The notes under the pieces: model-generated | Databases searched by the model: none | Told to the model about the DNA's origin: nothing | The model's input: the letters and a program-made list of their open reading frames with translations, nothing else | Shown: piece by piece, positions 50,110 through 58,289 of the stretch | Layout: the number at the start of each line of letters is the position of its first letter | How positions within the stretch are numbered: the first letter of the stretch is position 1 | DNA from: Hoeflea phototrophica DFL-43 | GTDB lineage: Bacteria > Pseudomonadota > Alphaproteobacteria > Rhizobiales > Rhizobiaceae | DNA: 64,000 nucleotides | Assembly: GCF_000154705.2 (NCBI RefSeq) | Contig: NZ_CM002917.1 | Location: 3,979,853 to 4,043,852, forward strand | Direction: 5' to 3' | Position numbers and translations under genes: made by a program

Positions 50110-50261
50110 CTGGATCCCTTCTACAATTTCCATTGGCACTTAACTGATCATGTTCATCTCAGAAATTTGAACGATAATCAACTCACTTGAACAACAAGAA
50201 AGTTGTTCGGCGCGGATTTTTCAGCTACGGACGGAAAGGTTGTCCACAAGGGGATAAAGAG
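50110..50261. promoter_or_regulatory. Divergent promoter region with candidate operator
   Basis: The 152 bp between the deacetylase-like gene and the XRE-cupin gene contain AATCAACTCACTTGAAC at 50176-50192. This closely matches the perfect palindrome at 50987-51003 upstream of the TRAP genes, so it is a candidate binding site for the XRE regulator. Confidence 0.6.
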
Positions 50262-50879
50262 ATGGCGTCCGAGCAACAGCGCAAGAAAATCGATACGGCG
50301 GCATCCGAAACGGATCATAATGATGTGCTGATCGGAGCCCGGCTCCGGCACATGCGTATCGCTTCAGGCTTGAAGCTGAAGGACGTAGCGGCTGCGGCCG
50401 ACTGCTCCGAAAGCATGCTTTCAAAAGTCGAGACCGGGCATGTCAGCCCCTCGATCAACATGCTGCACAGGATTACAAAGGTCCTGAACGTTAATATTTC
50501 CGGGCTTTTTGCACCGGTGGAAGAGACCTCACGGTTTATTCAGCGCCAGGGCACACGGTCAGTCCTAAGCGAAAGCTATATGCGGCACGGCCCCGGTCTC
50601 GCCTTGGAAAGGCTCACTCCCTACGAGATCCACGGCCATCTTCAGGGCCAGCTGCACGTAATTGCACCGGGCGCTGCCAGCGATGGCGCCATTCAGCACG
50701 AAGGCGAAGAAGTGGGCTATGTGGTTGAAGGGTCGCTGGAGCTGACCGTCGGCGATCAGACGGTGCTCCTGGGCGCCGGAGATTCGTTCTTTTTTGATTC
50801 AAGCAGGCCACATTCCTATCGCAACCCCGGGAAAGTCGTAGCACGGGTTGTCTGGGTGAATTCCCCGCCCTCCTACTAG
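50262..50879 (+). CDS. XRE-family regulator with C-terminal cupin
   Basis: I start at 50262 (MASEQQRKKIDTAASETD), with AAGGGG nearby; the longer frame from 50187 begins inside the promoter. The 205-residue protein has an XRE-type helix-turn-helix (LRHMRIASGLKLKDVAAAAD, CSESMLSKVETGHVSPSINM) and a cupin sensor (IQHEGEEVGYVVEGSLELTV, LGAGDSFFFDSSRPHSYRN). Such regulators, like PuuR, usually repress nearby uptake and catabolic genes and respond to the substrate. It probably controls the divergent operon and the TRAP transporter through the shared palindrome. Confidence 0.92.
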   Translation: MASEQQRKKIDTAASETDHNDVLIGARLRHMRIASGLKLKDVAAAADCSESMLSKVETGHVSPSINMLHRITKVLNVNISGLFAPVEETSRFIQRQGTRSVLSESYMRHGPGLALERLTPYEIHGHLQGQLHVIAPGAASDGAIQHEGEEVGYVVEGSLELTVGDQTVLLGAGDSFFFDSSRPHSYRNPGKVVARVVWVNSPPSY

Positions 50880-50986
50880 ACGATTGATTTTATTAGAGTC
50901 ACGAAGCATCGTGACCTGCCATGCATACATGTTCCGTTCCGCGACAGGGGACCCTGCCGACGGAGCAAAGAAACCGATTTCTTTTC

Positions 50987-51003
50987 AATCAAGTCACTTG
51001 ATT
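50987..51003. promoter_or_regulatory. Perfect 7-3-7 palindrome before the TRAP genes
   Basis: AATCAAGTCACTTGATT is a perfect inverted repeat of 7 bp with a 3-bp centre. It lies 106 bp before the TRAP binding-protein start, and a similar site lies at 50176-50192. Likely operator of the XRE-cupin regulator. The rest of the 229-bp gap (50880-51108) shows nothing else. Confidence 0.65.
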
Positions 51004-51108
51004 TATATTCATGTCTGTTTACCATGTCCGTCGGTATGAATGATAAAAACCGCCCTTCGGTCGTTCCATTGCCCTGGATGGCCGCAGGTAAAACCAGAGG
51101 ATGACGAC

Positions 51109-52113
51109 ATGAAACATGCCTTGAAGATGACGACTGCCATCACCCTTGTTCTTGTAGCCGGCGCCATCGGCGCACAAGCTGCCGACGTGACGCTGAAGAT
51201 TGCTCACATTCTTCCCGACGGCGATCCGCGCGACCTTGGCGCCGACAAGATCGTCGAACTCGTCGAGGCGGATGCACGCTGCGATGTCGACGGCCAGGTT
51301 TACCCGAGCGGGCAGCTTGGCATGTTCAAGGACATCAACGAGGGCGTCCAGTTCGGCTCTATCGAAATGAGCGTGATGCCCGCGTCCTATATCGTGGGCA
51401 CCGAGCCGCTTCTCGGTGTTTTCGATTTCCCGTTCTTCTGGCCGAAAGATGTTGATGCCCTGCTGGCGCTTCACAAGTCGCCCGCCATGGCTTCGATGGC
51501 GTCGGAGATGGAAAAACACAACATGGTGATGCTCGATGTCTGGCACACCGGTTACAAGCAGTGGACCGCCAACAAGCCCCTGAACACGCTGGAAGCCTAT
51601 GACGGCCTCGTCTCTCGCGTCATGCCTTCGCCGGTTCTGGCCGAAGAGCAGAAGGCGTTCGGGCTGACCCCGGTCACGATGCCGTTTCCCGAAACCTATT
51701 CCGCACTTCAGTCCGGCGCGATCGACGCCCAGGAAAACCCGATCCCAACAAGCTGGAACATGAAGTTCCACGAAGTGCAGTCGCACGTGACCATGACCTA
51801 TCATGGCAATCTCGATCAGGTCATTCTGGTCAACAAGCCCTGGTGGGATGGCCTCAGCGAAGGCTGCCAGTCGGCAATCAAGGATGCGATGCCTGAGGCT
51901 AACAAGATCACGCTGGAGGCCACCATGGCCCAGGAAGAACAGGCGATGAAGGATTTCGAAGCCGCAGGCGTGACAGTCGTCGAACTCACCGACGAAGAAC
52001 GCGAAGCCATGAAGGCAGCCGTCCTGCCGCCGGTTCTCGATTTCTACGCCAAGACCAACGGTGAACGCGGCGCAGAAATACTCAAGATGTTTGAAGACGA
52101 GATGTCCAACTAA
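51109..52113 (+). CDS. dctP: TRAP transporter substrate-binding protein (DctP)
   Basis: I start at 51109 (MKHALKMTTAITLVLVAGAI), which gives a signal peptide ending near GAQAADVTL. The about 334-residue mature protein has the DctP signature: hinge VMPSPVLAEEQKAFGLTPV, MPFPETYSALQSGAIDAQEN and the preceding SRV segment whose Arg normally binds the carboxylate of the substrate. It captures an organic acid in the periplasm for the DctQ/DctM permease genes that follow. Its neighbours suggest the acid feeds the operon at 41.3-50.1 kb. Confidence 0.93.
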   Translation: MKHALKMTTAITLVLVAGAIGAQAADVTLKIAHILPDGDPRDLGADKIVELVEADARCDVDGQVYPSGQLGMFKDINEGVQFGSIEMSVMPASYIVGTEPLLGVFDFPFFWPKDVDALLALHKSPAMASMASEMEKHNMVMLDVWHTGYKQWTANKPLNTLEAYDGLVSRVMPSPVLAEEQKAFGLTPVTMPFPETYSALQSGAIDAQENPIPTSWNMKFHEVQSHVTMTYHGNLDQVILVNKPWWDGLSEGCQSAIKDAMPEANKITLEATMAQEEQAMKDFEAAGVTVVELTDEEREAMKAAVLPPVLDFYAKTNGERGAEILKMFEDEMSN

Positions 52114-52139
52114 GATCAACATCCCGCGAGGCGCCGGCC

Positions 52140-52697
52140 ATGACAGACGAAACCCAACGCCACACCGGTTTTGGCGTGCGCATCATGAATGTCGTGGAAG
52201 CCGTCGTCTCGTGGGGATCTGGGCTGGCGCTTCTTGGGGCCACGCTCACCATCTTCTTCAACGCATCCGGTCGATACCTGATTGGATGGTCCTTTCTGGG
52301 CGGTGAGGAACTGGCCCGGCTCCTCACCGTCTGGATCACATTTGTGGGAACGTTCGTGCTCGTCCGCCGCGAGGGGCACGTCAACATCGACCTGCTGCTT
52401 CGGGCGGTCGGCCCGCAGATGCAACGCTTTTTCCGTGGTGCGGGTGCATTGATCGGCATCCTGGTGATGATCTACCTCGCATCTTCCTCCTATGATCTGA
52501 CGGCCTTCAGTTTCGGTTCGGGCCAGATGGGAACGACGCTTCCGGTGCCGCGAGGGCTTTTCTTCCTGCCTGTTCTTGTGGGCGCTTTGCTTATGATGGT
52601 GGCCTTTGCCGAAATCTTTTGGCGCGCCATCACCGATACACTCCCTCCCTTGGTTGATCTGGGTACAGACGCTGACGAACAGAAAGCGGACATCTGA
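52140..52697 (+). CDS. dctQ: TRAP transporter small permease (DctQ)
   Basis: The 185-residue protein has four membrane segments (LALLGATLTIFFNASGRYLI, LLTVWITFVGTFVLVRREG, GALIGILVMIYLASSSYDL, LFFLPVLVGALLMMVAFAEI) and the DctQ motif GRYLIGWSFLGGEELARLL. It bridges the large permease and the binding protein. The stop shares one base with the dctM start, so these genes are co-translated. Confidence 0.93.
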   Translation: MTDETQRHTGFGVRIMNVVEAVVSWGSGLALLGATLTIFFNASGRYLIGWSFLGGEELARLLTVWITFVGTFVLVRREGHVNIDLLLRAVGPQMQRFFRGAGALIGILVMIYLASSSYDLTAFSFGSGQMGTTLPVPRGLFFLPVLVGALLMMVAFAEIFWRAITDTLPPLVDLGTDADEQKADI

Positions 52698-53968
52698 TGC
52701 ACGTTGCGGTTCTCGTTACCATCGGCCTTCTGACACTTGTCATCGGGGCTCCGATCTTCCTGTCCATCATGGCTGGGACCATCATCACTTTCGAAGCTTA
52801 CGGGCCGCCAATCCCCTCCATGGTCATTCCGCAGAGAATGGTCGACGGCGTCAACAAGTTCTCGCTGCTCGCCATTCCGCTTTTCATCTTTGCTGCCGAC
52901 ATCATTTCCCGCGGCCAGATCGGCAGCCGGCTGGTCCGCCTTGCCGAGAGCTTTGTCGGACACATCACAGGCGGCCTCGCAATCGCAACAGTTCTCGCAT
53001 GTGCACTGTTCGGCGCCATGTCCGGCATCGGTCCTGCCGCAGTTGTAAGCATTGGCCCCCTAGTCTATCCGGCGCTGGTCAAACAAGGCTACTCTCGAGG
53101 TTTCGCAGTCGGTCTGATCACCACTGCTTCCACACTCGCGATGCTCATTCCGCCGGGGGTCGCGATGATCCTCTATGCCTTGCAGACGAACTCGTCGATT
53201 GGAGCAATCTTTCTTGCCGGACTTATGGCGGGGAGCATCTTCACCAGCGTTTTGTGTTGCTATGCCTATGTGTATGCGCGTATGCGCGGCATCAAACCGA
53301 CCGCCAAGCTGAGCTGGACTGAGCGTTGGAGCGCGACCAAGATCGCTCTCTGGGCGCTCGGGCTTCCTGTCTTTGTTTTGGGTGGCATCTATGGCGGCGC
53401 GTTCACGCCGACCGAAGCGGCAGCCTTTGCGTGCGTGTATGCGATCATCGTCGAGTGCATCATTTACCGGTCCATGCCGTTCTCGGACATCTTCCGGGCC
53501 GCCAACAGTTCCTCGGCAACGATTGCGGTTCTTCTGATCCTTATCGCCGCCGGAACCGCGCTCACCTATTACCTGACACTCAGCCAGGTCCCGCAGCAGG
53601 TAACCGCGCTTCTGTCGGGAGCTTCGACCTATGAAGTGCTGTTGATCATCAATATCGTGTTTCTTTTCAGCGGCATGTTCATCGATCCCAACTCGGCCAT
53701 TATCGTGCTGACGCCTCTGATCTTTCAGGCGGCCTTGTCAGCGGGTATAGATCCGATCCACCTCGGCGCCATTATTGTCGCCAATGTCGCCTTGGGAATG
53801 GTTTCCCCGCCGTTCGGTCTGAACCTGTTTATCGGGATTACCACCTTCAAAGTGAGCTACCGAGAGGTCGTGATGGCGGTGTTGCCGTTCATCGGATTGA
53901 TGCTCCTGGTTCTGGCAATCATCACCTACATTCCGGCCGTTGTGCTTTGGTTGCCCGGCTTGATGTAG
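52697..53968 (+). CDS. dctM: TRAP transporter large permease (DctM)
   Basis: The 423-residue permease has about 12 membrane segments and typical DctM text: FGAMSGIGPAAVVSIGPLVY, TTASTLAMLIPPGVAMILYA, GGAFTPTEAAAFACVYAI, and GMVSPPFGLNLFIGITTFKV. It moves the acid substrate with a sodium gradient. The gene is complete; the IS6 element starts 135 bp after its stop. No terminator is seen before the IS sequences. Confidence 0.94.
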   Translation: MHVAVLVTIGLLTLVIGAPIFLSIMAGTIITFEAYGPPIPSMVIPQRMVDGVNKFSLLAIPLFIFAADIISRGQIGSRLVRLAESFVGHITGGLAIATVLACALFGAMSGIGPAAVVSIGPLVYPALVKQGYSRGFAVGLITTASTLAMLIPPGVAMILYALQTNSSIGAIFLAGLMAGSIFTSVLCCYAYVYARMRGIKPTAKLSWTERWSATKIALWALGLPVFVLGGIYGGAFTPTEAAAFACVYAIIVECIIYRSMPFSDIFRAANSSSATIAVLLILIAAGTALTYYLTLSQVPQQVTALLSGASTYEVLLIINIVFLFSGMFIDPNSAIIVLTPLIFQAALSAGIDPIHLGAIIVANVALGMVSPPFGLNLFIGITTFKVSYREVVMAVLPFIGLMLLVLAIITYIPAVVLWLPGLM

Positions 53969-53989
53969 AGCAGAATCGGAAGATTGAAA

Positions 53990-54040
53990 CATGAGCAAGC
54001 TACCGGGAAAATCGGACACTGATGGGTAGCGTCGCTTTAC
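53990..54040. repeat. Remnant IS ends next to the intact IS6 copy
   Basis: ACCGGGAAAATCGGACACTGA (starting near 54001) looks like an IS3-family terminal sequence. Directly behind it, GGGTAGCGTCGCTTTAC (54021-54037) matches most of the IR of the IS6 copy at 40008. No element follows either end; the complete IS6 starts at 54104. These are probably scars of earlier insertions. Confidence 0.45.
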
Positions 54041-54103
54041 TTCATCGTACTTCACGACGTCGCACTGTTTTTCGTGAAGATTTCCAGCTGACGCAGAATG
54101 GGA

Positions 54104-54914
54104 GGCGTCGCCTTAACTGGTTGGTGGGGATCGGGGCATAGTCTATCTGCATGACTGAAGATGCTTCCGCCCAATATAAACGCCACCGCTTTCCAGCCGA
54201 GGTCATCGCGCATGCGGTATGGCTCTATTATCGGTTTCCGCTGAGCCTGCGCGACGTTGAAGACCTGCTTGCCGAGCGTGGGATCGAGGTGTCTTTTCAG
54301 ACTGTCGCCGAATGGGCTAGGAAATTTGGCCTGAAGTTCGCCCGTCAACTTCGTCGGCGGTCCGGCGGCAATTTTGCTGACAAATGGCATCTTGATGAGA
54401 TGGTCGTTTCCATAAAAGGAAAGAAATACTGGCTGTGGCGCGCCGTCGATGCCAACGGTTACGTTCTCGATGCCCTGCTGCAAAGCCGTAGAAACAAGGG
54501 AGCCGCTCTCCGGCTGATGCGCAAACTGCTGAAAAGCCAGGGCGTCACGCCACGCGTGATGGTGACAGACAAGCTGCGCTCCTACTCCGCTGCAAAGCGA
54601 CAGCTCATGCCGGGTATCGAGCACCGTTCGCACAAAGGGCTCAACAACCGCGTCGAGAATTCTCACCTTCCCGTGCGACGACGAGAGAGACGCATGATGC
54701 GGTTCAAGTCGGCACGGCAATGCCAGCGTTTCGTCTCAACCCACGGCCAGATTGCCAATCTTTTCCATCTTCATAGAAAACACATGACCGCTACCGATCA
54801 TCGCCAACTCCGCGCCCACGCCAGCACCACTTGGCGTGAGATCGCCTTGTCGTTCAAAGCCTGAAATTCATGCCCAGGCAATGATCGCGCGCTGTGCTCG
54901 GTTAAGGCGACGCC
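54104..54914 (+). mobile_element. IS6-family insertion sequence, intact copy 2
   Basis: An 811-bp element between GGCGTCGCCTTAAC (54104) and GTTAAGGCGACGCC (ending at 54914), nearly identical to the defective copy at 26783-27565 but in opposite orientation. The flanks (left GAATGGGA, right CCCCGTGC) do not show the 8-bp duplication expected of a simple insertion. Confidence 0.9.
54151..54864 (+). CDS. IS6-family transposase, intact
   Basis: The 237-residue transposase has FPAEVIAHAVWLYYRFPLSL, FADKWHLDEMVVSIKGKKYW (first Asp), VMVTDKLRSYSAAKRQ (second Asp), NNRVENSHLPVRRRERRM (Glu), and the complete C-terminus ending HASTTWREIALSFKA. Length fits the family (about 235 residues). It could act on the defective copy at 26783 in trans, since the ends match. 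Confidence 0.93.
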   Translation: MTEDASAQYKRHRFPAEVIAHAVWLYYRFPLSLRDVEDLLAERGIEVSFQTVAEWARKFGLKFARQLRRRSGGNFADKWHLDEMVVSIKGKKYWLWRAVDANGYVLDALLQSRRNKGAALRLMRKLLKSQGVTPRVMVTDKLRSYSAAKRQLMPGIEHRSHKGLNNRVENSHLPVRRRERRMMRFKSARQCQRFVSTHGQIANLFHLHRKHMTATDHRQLRAHASTTWREIALSFKA

Positions 54915-55173
54915 CCCCGTGCAGTATCTAGCGGTATTACCGCTATTGATACGTCCGAGTGGAAAGAGTTCTAAGTCATGCTTTAATAACGCATCTCAGC
55001 CACGCATTGTAAAACCCCTGCTATCCTTTAGAGGGGTTTTACATTTCATGTGGACCTCATTTCGTCAGGTGCGACCGACCCAGACTGAATAGATGGAGTG
55101 GTTCTCTGTCCAAAAGCATGGGCGGTCTCAATCGCAGCGGACCCTCACAAGGCATTACCGTGACATCGCCTTC
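54915..55173. terminator. Intergenic region with two hairpins
   Basis: A perfect 11-bp stem GTAAAACCCCT / AGGGGTTTTAC (55009-55019 and 55032-55042) with flanking A and T runs works as a terminator in both directions. A second hairpin, TAGCGGT-ATT-ACCGCTA, lies at 54929-54945. No gene is supported in the remaining bases up to the end of the SDR gene at 55174. Confidence 0.7.
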
Positions 55174-55935
55174 CTATCTGCCCAGCCATCCACCATCAAC
55201 CGGGAGGATGGTTCCGTGAATAAAGCGCGCAAGATCGCTACACAGGAACGCCACCGGTTCCGCGATTTCTTCGGGCTTGCCCCAACGCGCCGAGGGAACC
55301 CTATCCATCAGCGCCTTCTGACGGGCTGAATCGGCCTGCAGCGCCGCGGTGTTGTCGGTGGCGACATATCCGGGTGCGATGCCATTGACGTTGACGCCGC
55401 TCGAAGCCCACTCGTTGGCGAAGGCCTTGATGAGTTGCGCCACGGCACCCTTGCTGGCCGCATAGCCCAGGACATTGATGCCGCCCTGATAGCTCAGAAC
55501 AGAGGCGATGAAGACAACCTTGCCATATCCGCGCTCGACCATGCCGCGGCCAATGGCCTGGGTGAGGATGAACGGGGCATCGCAGTTGACCGCCATCACG
55601 GCATCCCAGTCTTCGATCGGGTGTTCGCTGGCCGGCGCGCGGCGGATGATCCCGGCATTGTTGACCAATATCGAAATGTCGCCGCGATTGGCCATCCGGG
55701 CCGCGAAGCCAAGCGTTGCGTCCCGGTCTCCCAGGTCGCAGCTCTCGGCAGTGAAATGCCGGCCCGCCGCCCTGACCAGGTGAGCCGTCTCGCCGCCGTC
55801 TTCCGGCATCGAGCTTGCAGTGCCGACAATATCGGCTCCGGCGCGGGCCAGAACCGCGCAGATCGCTCTCCCGATCCCCCGGGATGCGCCGGTCACCAAC
55901 GCGGTCTGTCCTGTCAAGTCGATCGGAAGGGTCAC
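55174..55935 (-). CDS. Short-chain dehydrogenase/reductase (SDR)
   Basis: A 253-residue classical SDR: VTGASRGIGRAICAVLARAG for NAD(P), ILVNNAGIIRRAPASEH, Ser in VFIASVLSYQGG, Tyr-Lys in LGYAASKGAVAQLIKAF, and a C-terminal FIHGTILPVDGGWLG. The R-R-A-P-A after NNAG resembles KduD-like 2-dehydro-3-deoxygluconate dehydrogenases, but the context is a 2-oxoacid dehydrogenase operon. It is the last gene, 5 nt after the E2 catalytic gene. Probably makes or removes a keto intermediate. Confidence 0.9.
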   Translation of the reverse strand: MTLPIDLTGQTALVTGASRGIGRAICAVLARAGADIVGTASSMPEDGGETAHLVRAAGRHFTAESCDLGDRDATLGFAARMANRGDISILVNNAGIIRRAPASEHPIEDWDAVMAVNCDAPFILTQAIGRGMVERGYGKVVFIASVLSYQGGINVLGYAASKGAVAQLIKAFANEWASSGVNVNGIAPGYVATDNTAALQADSARQKALMDRVPSARWGKPEEIAEPVAFLCSDLARFIHGTILPVDGGWLGR

Positions 55936-55940
55936 GTCTT

Positions 55941-56843
55941 CTACCTCATCATGCGGCGGGGGTTGGCCAGCAGACCGGCCAGGTGTGCCATGAAGCGAGC
56001 TGCCTCCGCGCCATTGATCACCCTGTGGTCATAGGACAGGTCGAGCGGCACCATCGGAACCGGCGTCCAGCTCTCATTCTCCCACACCGGAACTGTTTCG
56101 GTGCGGGTGATGCCCAGGATCCCGACCTCGGGTGGATTGACGATGGGCGTAAACGCGGTGCCTCCGATGCCGCCAAGATTGGAGATCGACATCGACGCTC
56201 CGCCCATCTCGTCGGGCTTGATCTTGCGCTGTGACGCCCGCCCGGCCAGATCGGAGATCTCGCCAGCGATCTGCCACAGGCCCTTGCGGTCGACATCCCG
56301 GATCACCGGCACCATCAGGCCGTGCGGCGTGTCCACTGCAATTCCGATATGGCAGAACTGCTTGAGCACCAGGGTTTCGCCGTCTGCAGTCAGCGACGCA
56401 TTGAAACGAGGAAACTCTCCAAGGCTTACTGCCAGGGCCTTCACATGAAAGGCCAGTGCGGTGAGACGCACGCCACGATCCGCTGCCTCCGGTTTCAGTC
56501 TCCGGCGAAAGGCTTCCACGGCGCGCATGTCGGCGCGATCATGATGGGTGACTTGCGGGATGAGACGGTTCGCAGCAGACAGGTTGGCCGCGGCGGCGCG
56601 CGCGAAACGCGACACCGGTTCATGCGTGACGGGTCCGTATGCCGCGTGATCCACGTCCCAATAGCGATTGTCCCTGGAAGCTGCGGCAGAGCCACGCTGG
56701 GCATCGCCACCGGCATGGCGTTCAACATCCTCGCGCGCGATATTGATGCGGCCGGCGGCCTGAGCCACATCTGCAAGGTCAACGCCCAATCGCCCGGCCA
56801 GGGCAACAACCGAGGGGCTGGCAATGATTTCGGACTGCCCCAT
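55941..56843 (-). CDS. 2-oxoacid dehydrogenase E2 catalytic subunit lacking lipoyl domain
   Basis: I start at 56843 (MGQSEIIASPSVVALAGRLG), one base after the aldehyde dehydrogenase stop; the frame is open to 56990 inside that gene. The 300-residue protein starts with a peripheral-subunit-binding domain (about 8-42, ASPSVVALAGRLGVDLADV) followed by the acyltransferase domain (ISNLGGIGGTAFTPIVNPPE, DLSYDHRVINGAEAARFMA). The catalytic His273 is present, while the usual Asp of DHRxxDG is Asn277. No lipoyl domain exists. The lipoyl domains are encoded separately at 58290-59654, so the E2 seems split over two genes. Confidence 0.87.
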   Translation of the reverse strand: MGQSEIIASPSVVALAGRLGVDLADVAQAAGRINIAREDVERHAGGDAQRGSAAASRDNRYWDVDHAAYGPVTHEPVSRFARAAAANLSAANRLIPQVTHHDRADMRAVEAFRRRLKPEAADRGVRLTALAFHVKALAVSLGEFPRFNASLTADGETLVLKQFCHIGIAVDTPHGLMVPVIRDVDRKGLWQIAGEISDLAGRASQRKIKPDEMGGASMSISNLGGIGGTAFTPIVNPPEVGILGITRTETVPVWENESWTPVPMVPLDLSYDHRVINGAEAARFMAHLAGLLANPRRMMR

Positions 56844-56844
56844 C

Positions 56845-58275
56845 TTACCATTCCGCCGAAATATACTGGGTTTCCATGAATTCCAGCATGCCCTCATGTC
56901 CGCCCTCGCGGCCAAGACCTGATTGCTTGACGCCACCGAAGGGGGCTGCGGGATCTGAAACCAGACCGCGATTGAGACCGACCATGCCATATTCCAGGCG
57001 CTCGCAAACCTGCATGGCGCGCTTCATGTTCTCCGAAAACACATAGGCGACCAGTCCGTACTCCGTGTTGTTGGCGCGGCGGATCACGTCATCTTCATCT
57101 GTGAAGGACTGGATCGCCGCAACGGGTCCGAATATTTCATCGTTCACGCAGTCGGCCGTTTCCGGCACATTGGAGAGCACCGTCGGCGGGTAGAAATAAC
57201 CCTTGCCGTTCGGCAAGGTGCCACCGAGCTCCAGTTTTGCGCCCTTTGCCACTGCATCCTCGACAAAGGCTGCCACCTTGTCGCGGGTATCGGCATTGAC
57301 CAGCGGGCCGACGTCGATCCCGTCTTCCAGCCCGTCTCCCATCTTCAGGGCAGCCATGGCGGCGCTGAACTTGCTCGTGAACTCCCGGCTGACCTTCTCG
57401 TGAACATAGAAGCGGTTGGCGGCGGTGCAGGCCTCGCCGAGATTGCGCATCTTGGCGAGCATCGCGCCAGCCACGGCCTTGTCGATGTCGGCATCCTCGA
57501 ACACGATCAGCGGGGCGTTGCCGCCCAGTTCCATGGCCGGCTTGAGCACCTGATCGGCGGCAGAATGAAGCAACTTGCGGCCAACCTCGGTGGAGCCGGT
57601 AAACGAGATGACACGCACCCGCGGGTCGTGCAGCATATGGTCGACAAGCCTACCGGATTTCTTTGAGGGCAGTACGTTGACCAGCCCCTTCGGCACGCCC
57701 GCCTCTTCCAGCAACGGCATCAGCGCCAGCATCGTCAATGGCGTTTCAGACGCGGGCTTGATGATCACCGGGCAGCCTGCCGCCAAAGCCGGCGCGATCT
57801 TGCGGGTGCCCATCGCGGCCGGATAATTCCACGGCGTGACCAGCACGGCGATGCCGGCTGGCTTGTGTTGAACAACGATGCGCGCGCCCGAAGCCGGCGC
57901 ATGGGTGATCATGCCGTCTGCGCGGACGGCCTCCTCGGCGAACCAGCGGAAGAATTCGGCCGCATAGGCTGCTTCACCCATCGCATCCGCACGGGCCTTG
58001 CCGTTTTCAAGCGTGATCAGCCGCGCGAATTCCTCCAGCCGTGCGGTCATCAGCTCCCAGGCCTTGCGCAGGATCTCCGAGCGTTCGCGCGGCTTCTTTG
58101 CGGCCCAAAGCCCGAAGGCGGCTTGCGCTGCATCGAGCGCCGCATCAGCATCGGCGAGATCGGCGGAGGCAACCGATGCGATCGCTTCTTCGGTTGCGGG
58201 GTTGATGACATCGAAGCGGTCGCCGCTCGCCGCGTCGCGCCATTGGCCATCGATGTAAAGATTGGTGTGTTGCAT
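56845..58275 (-). CDS. NAD(P)-dependent aldehyde dehydrogenase, succinate-semialdehyde type
   Basis: I start at 58275 (MQHTNLYIDGQWRDAASGD), with GGAG upstream; a start at 58293 overlapping the E2-like stop is possible. The about 476-residue ALDH has VTPWNYPAAMGTRKIAPALA, ISFTGSTEVGRKLLHSAAD, catalytic Glu in ELGGNAPLIVFEDADID and Cys in NLGEACTAANRFYVHEKV. The type is closest to GabD-like succinate-semialdehyde dehydrogenases, though the substrate may be another aldehyde. It lies between the two E2 genes, an unusual place. Confidence 0.9.
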   Translation of the reverse strand: MQHTNLYIDGQWRDAASGDRFDVINPATEEAIASVASADLADADAALDAAQAAFGLWAAKKPRERSEILRKAWELMTARLEEFARLITLENGKARADAMGEAAYAAEFFRWFAEEAVRADGMITHAPASGARIVVQHKPAGIAVLVTPWNYPAAMGTRKIAPALAAGCPVIIKPASETPLTMLALMPLLEEAGVPKGLVNVLPSKKSGRLVDHMLHDPRVRVISFTGSTEVGRKLLHSAADQVLKPAMELGGNAPLIVFEDADIDKAVAGAMLAKMRNLGEACTAANRFYVHEKVSREFTSKFSAAMAALKMGDGLEDGIDVGPLVNADTRDKVAAFVEDAVAKGAKLELGGTLPNGKGYFYPPTVLSNVPETADCVNDEIFGPVAAIQSFTDEDDVIRRANNTEYGLVAYVFSENMKRAMQVCERLEYGMVGLNRGLVSDPAAPFGGVKQSGLGREGGHEGMLEFMETQYISAEW

Positions 58276-58289
58276 CCGGTTTGCTCCAG

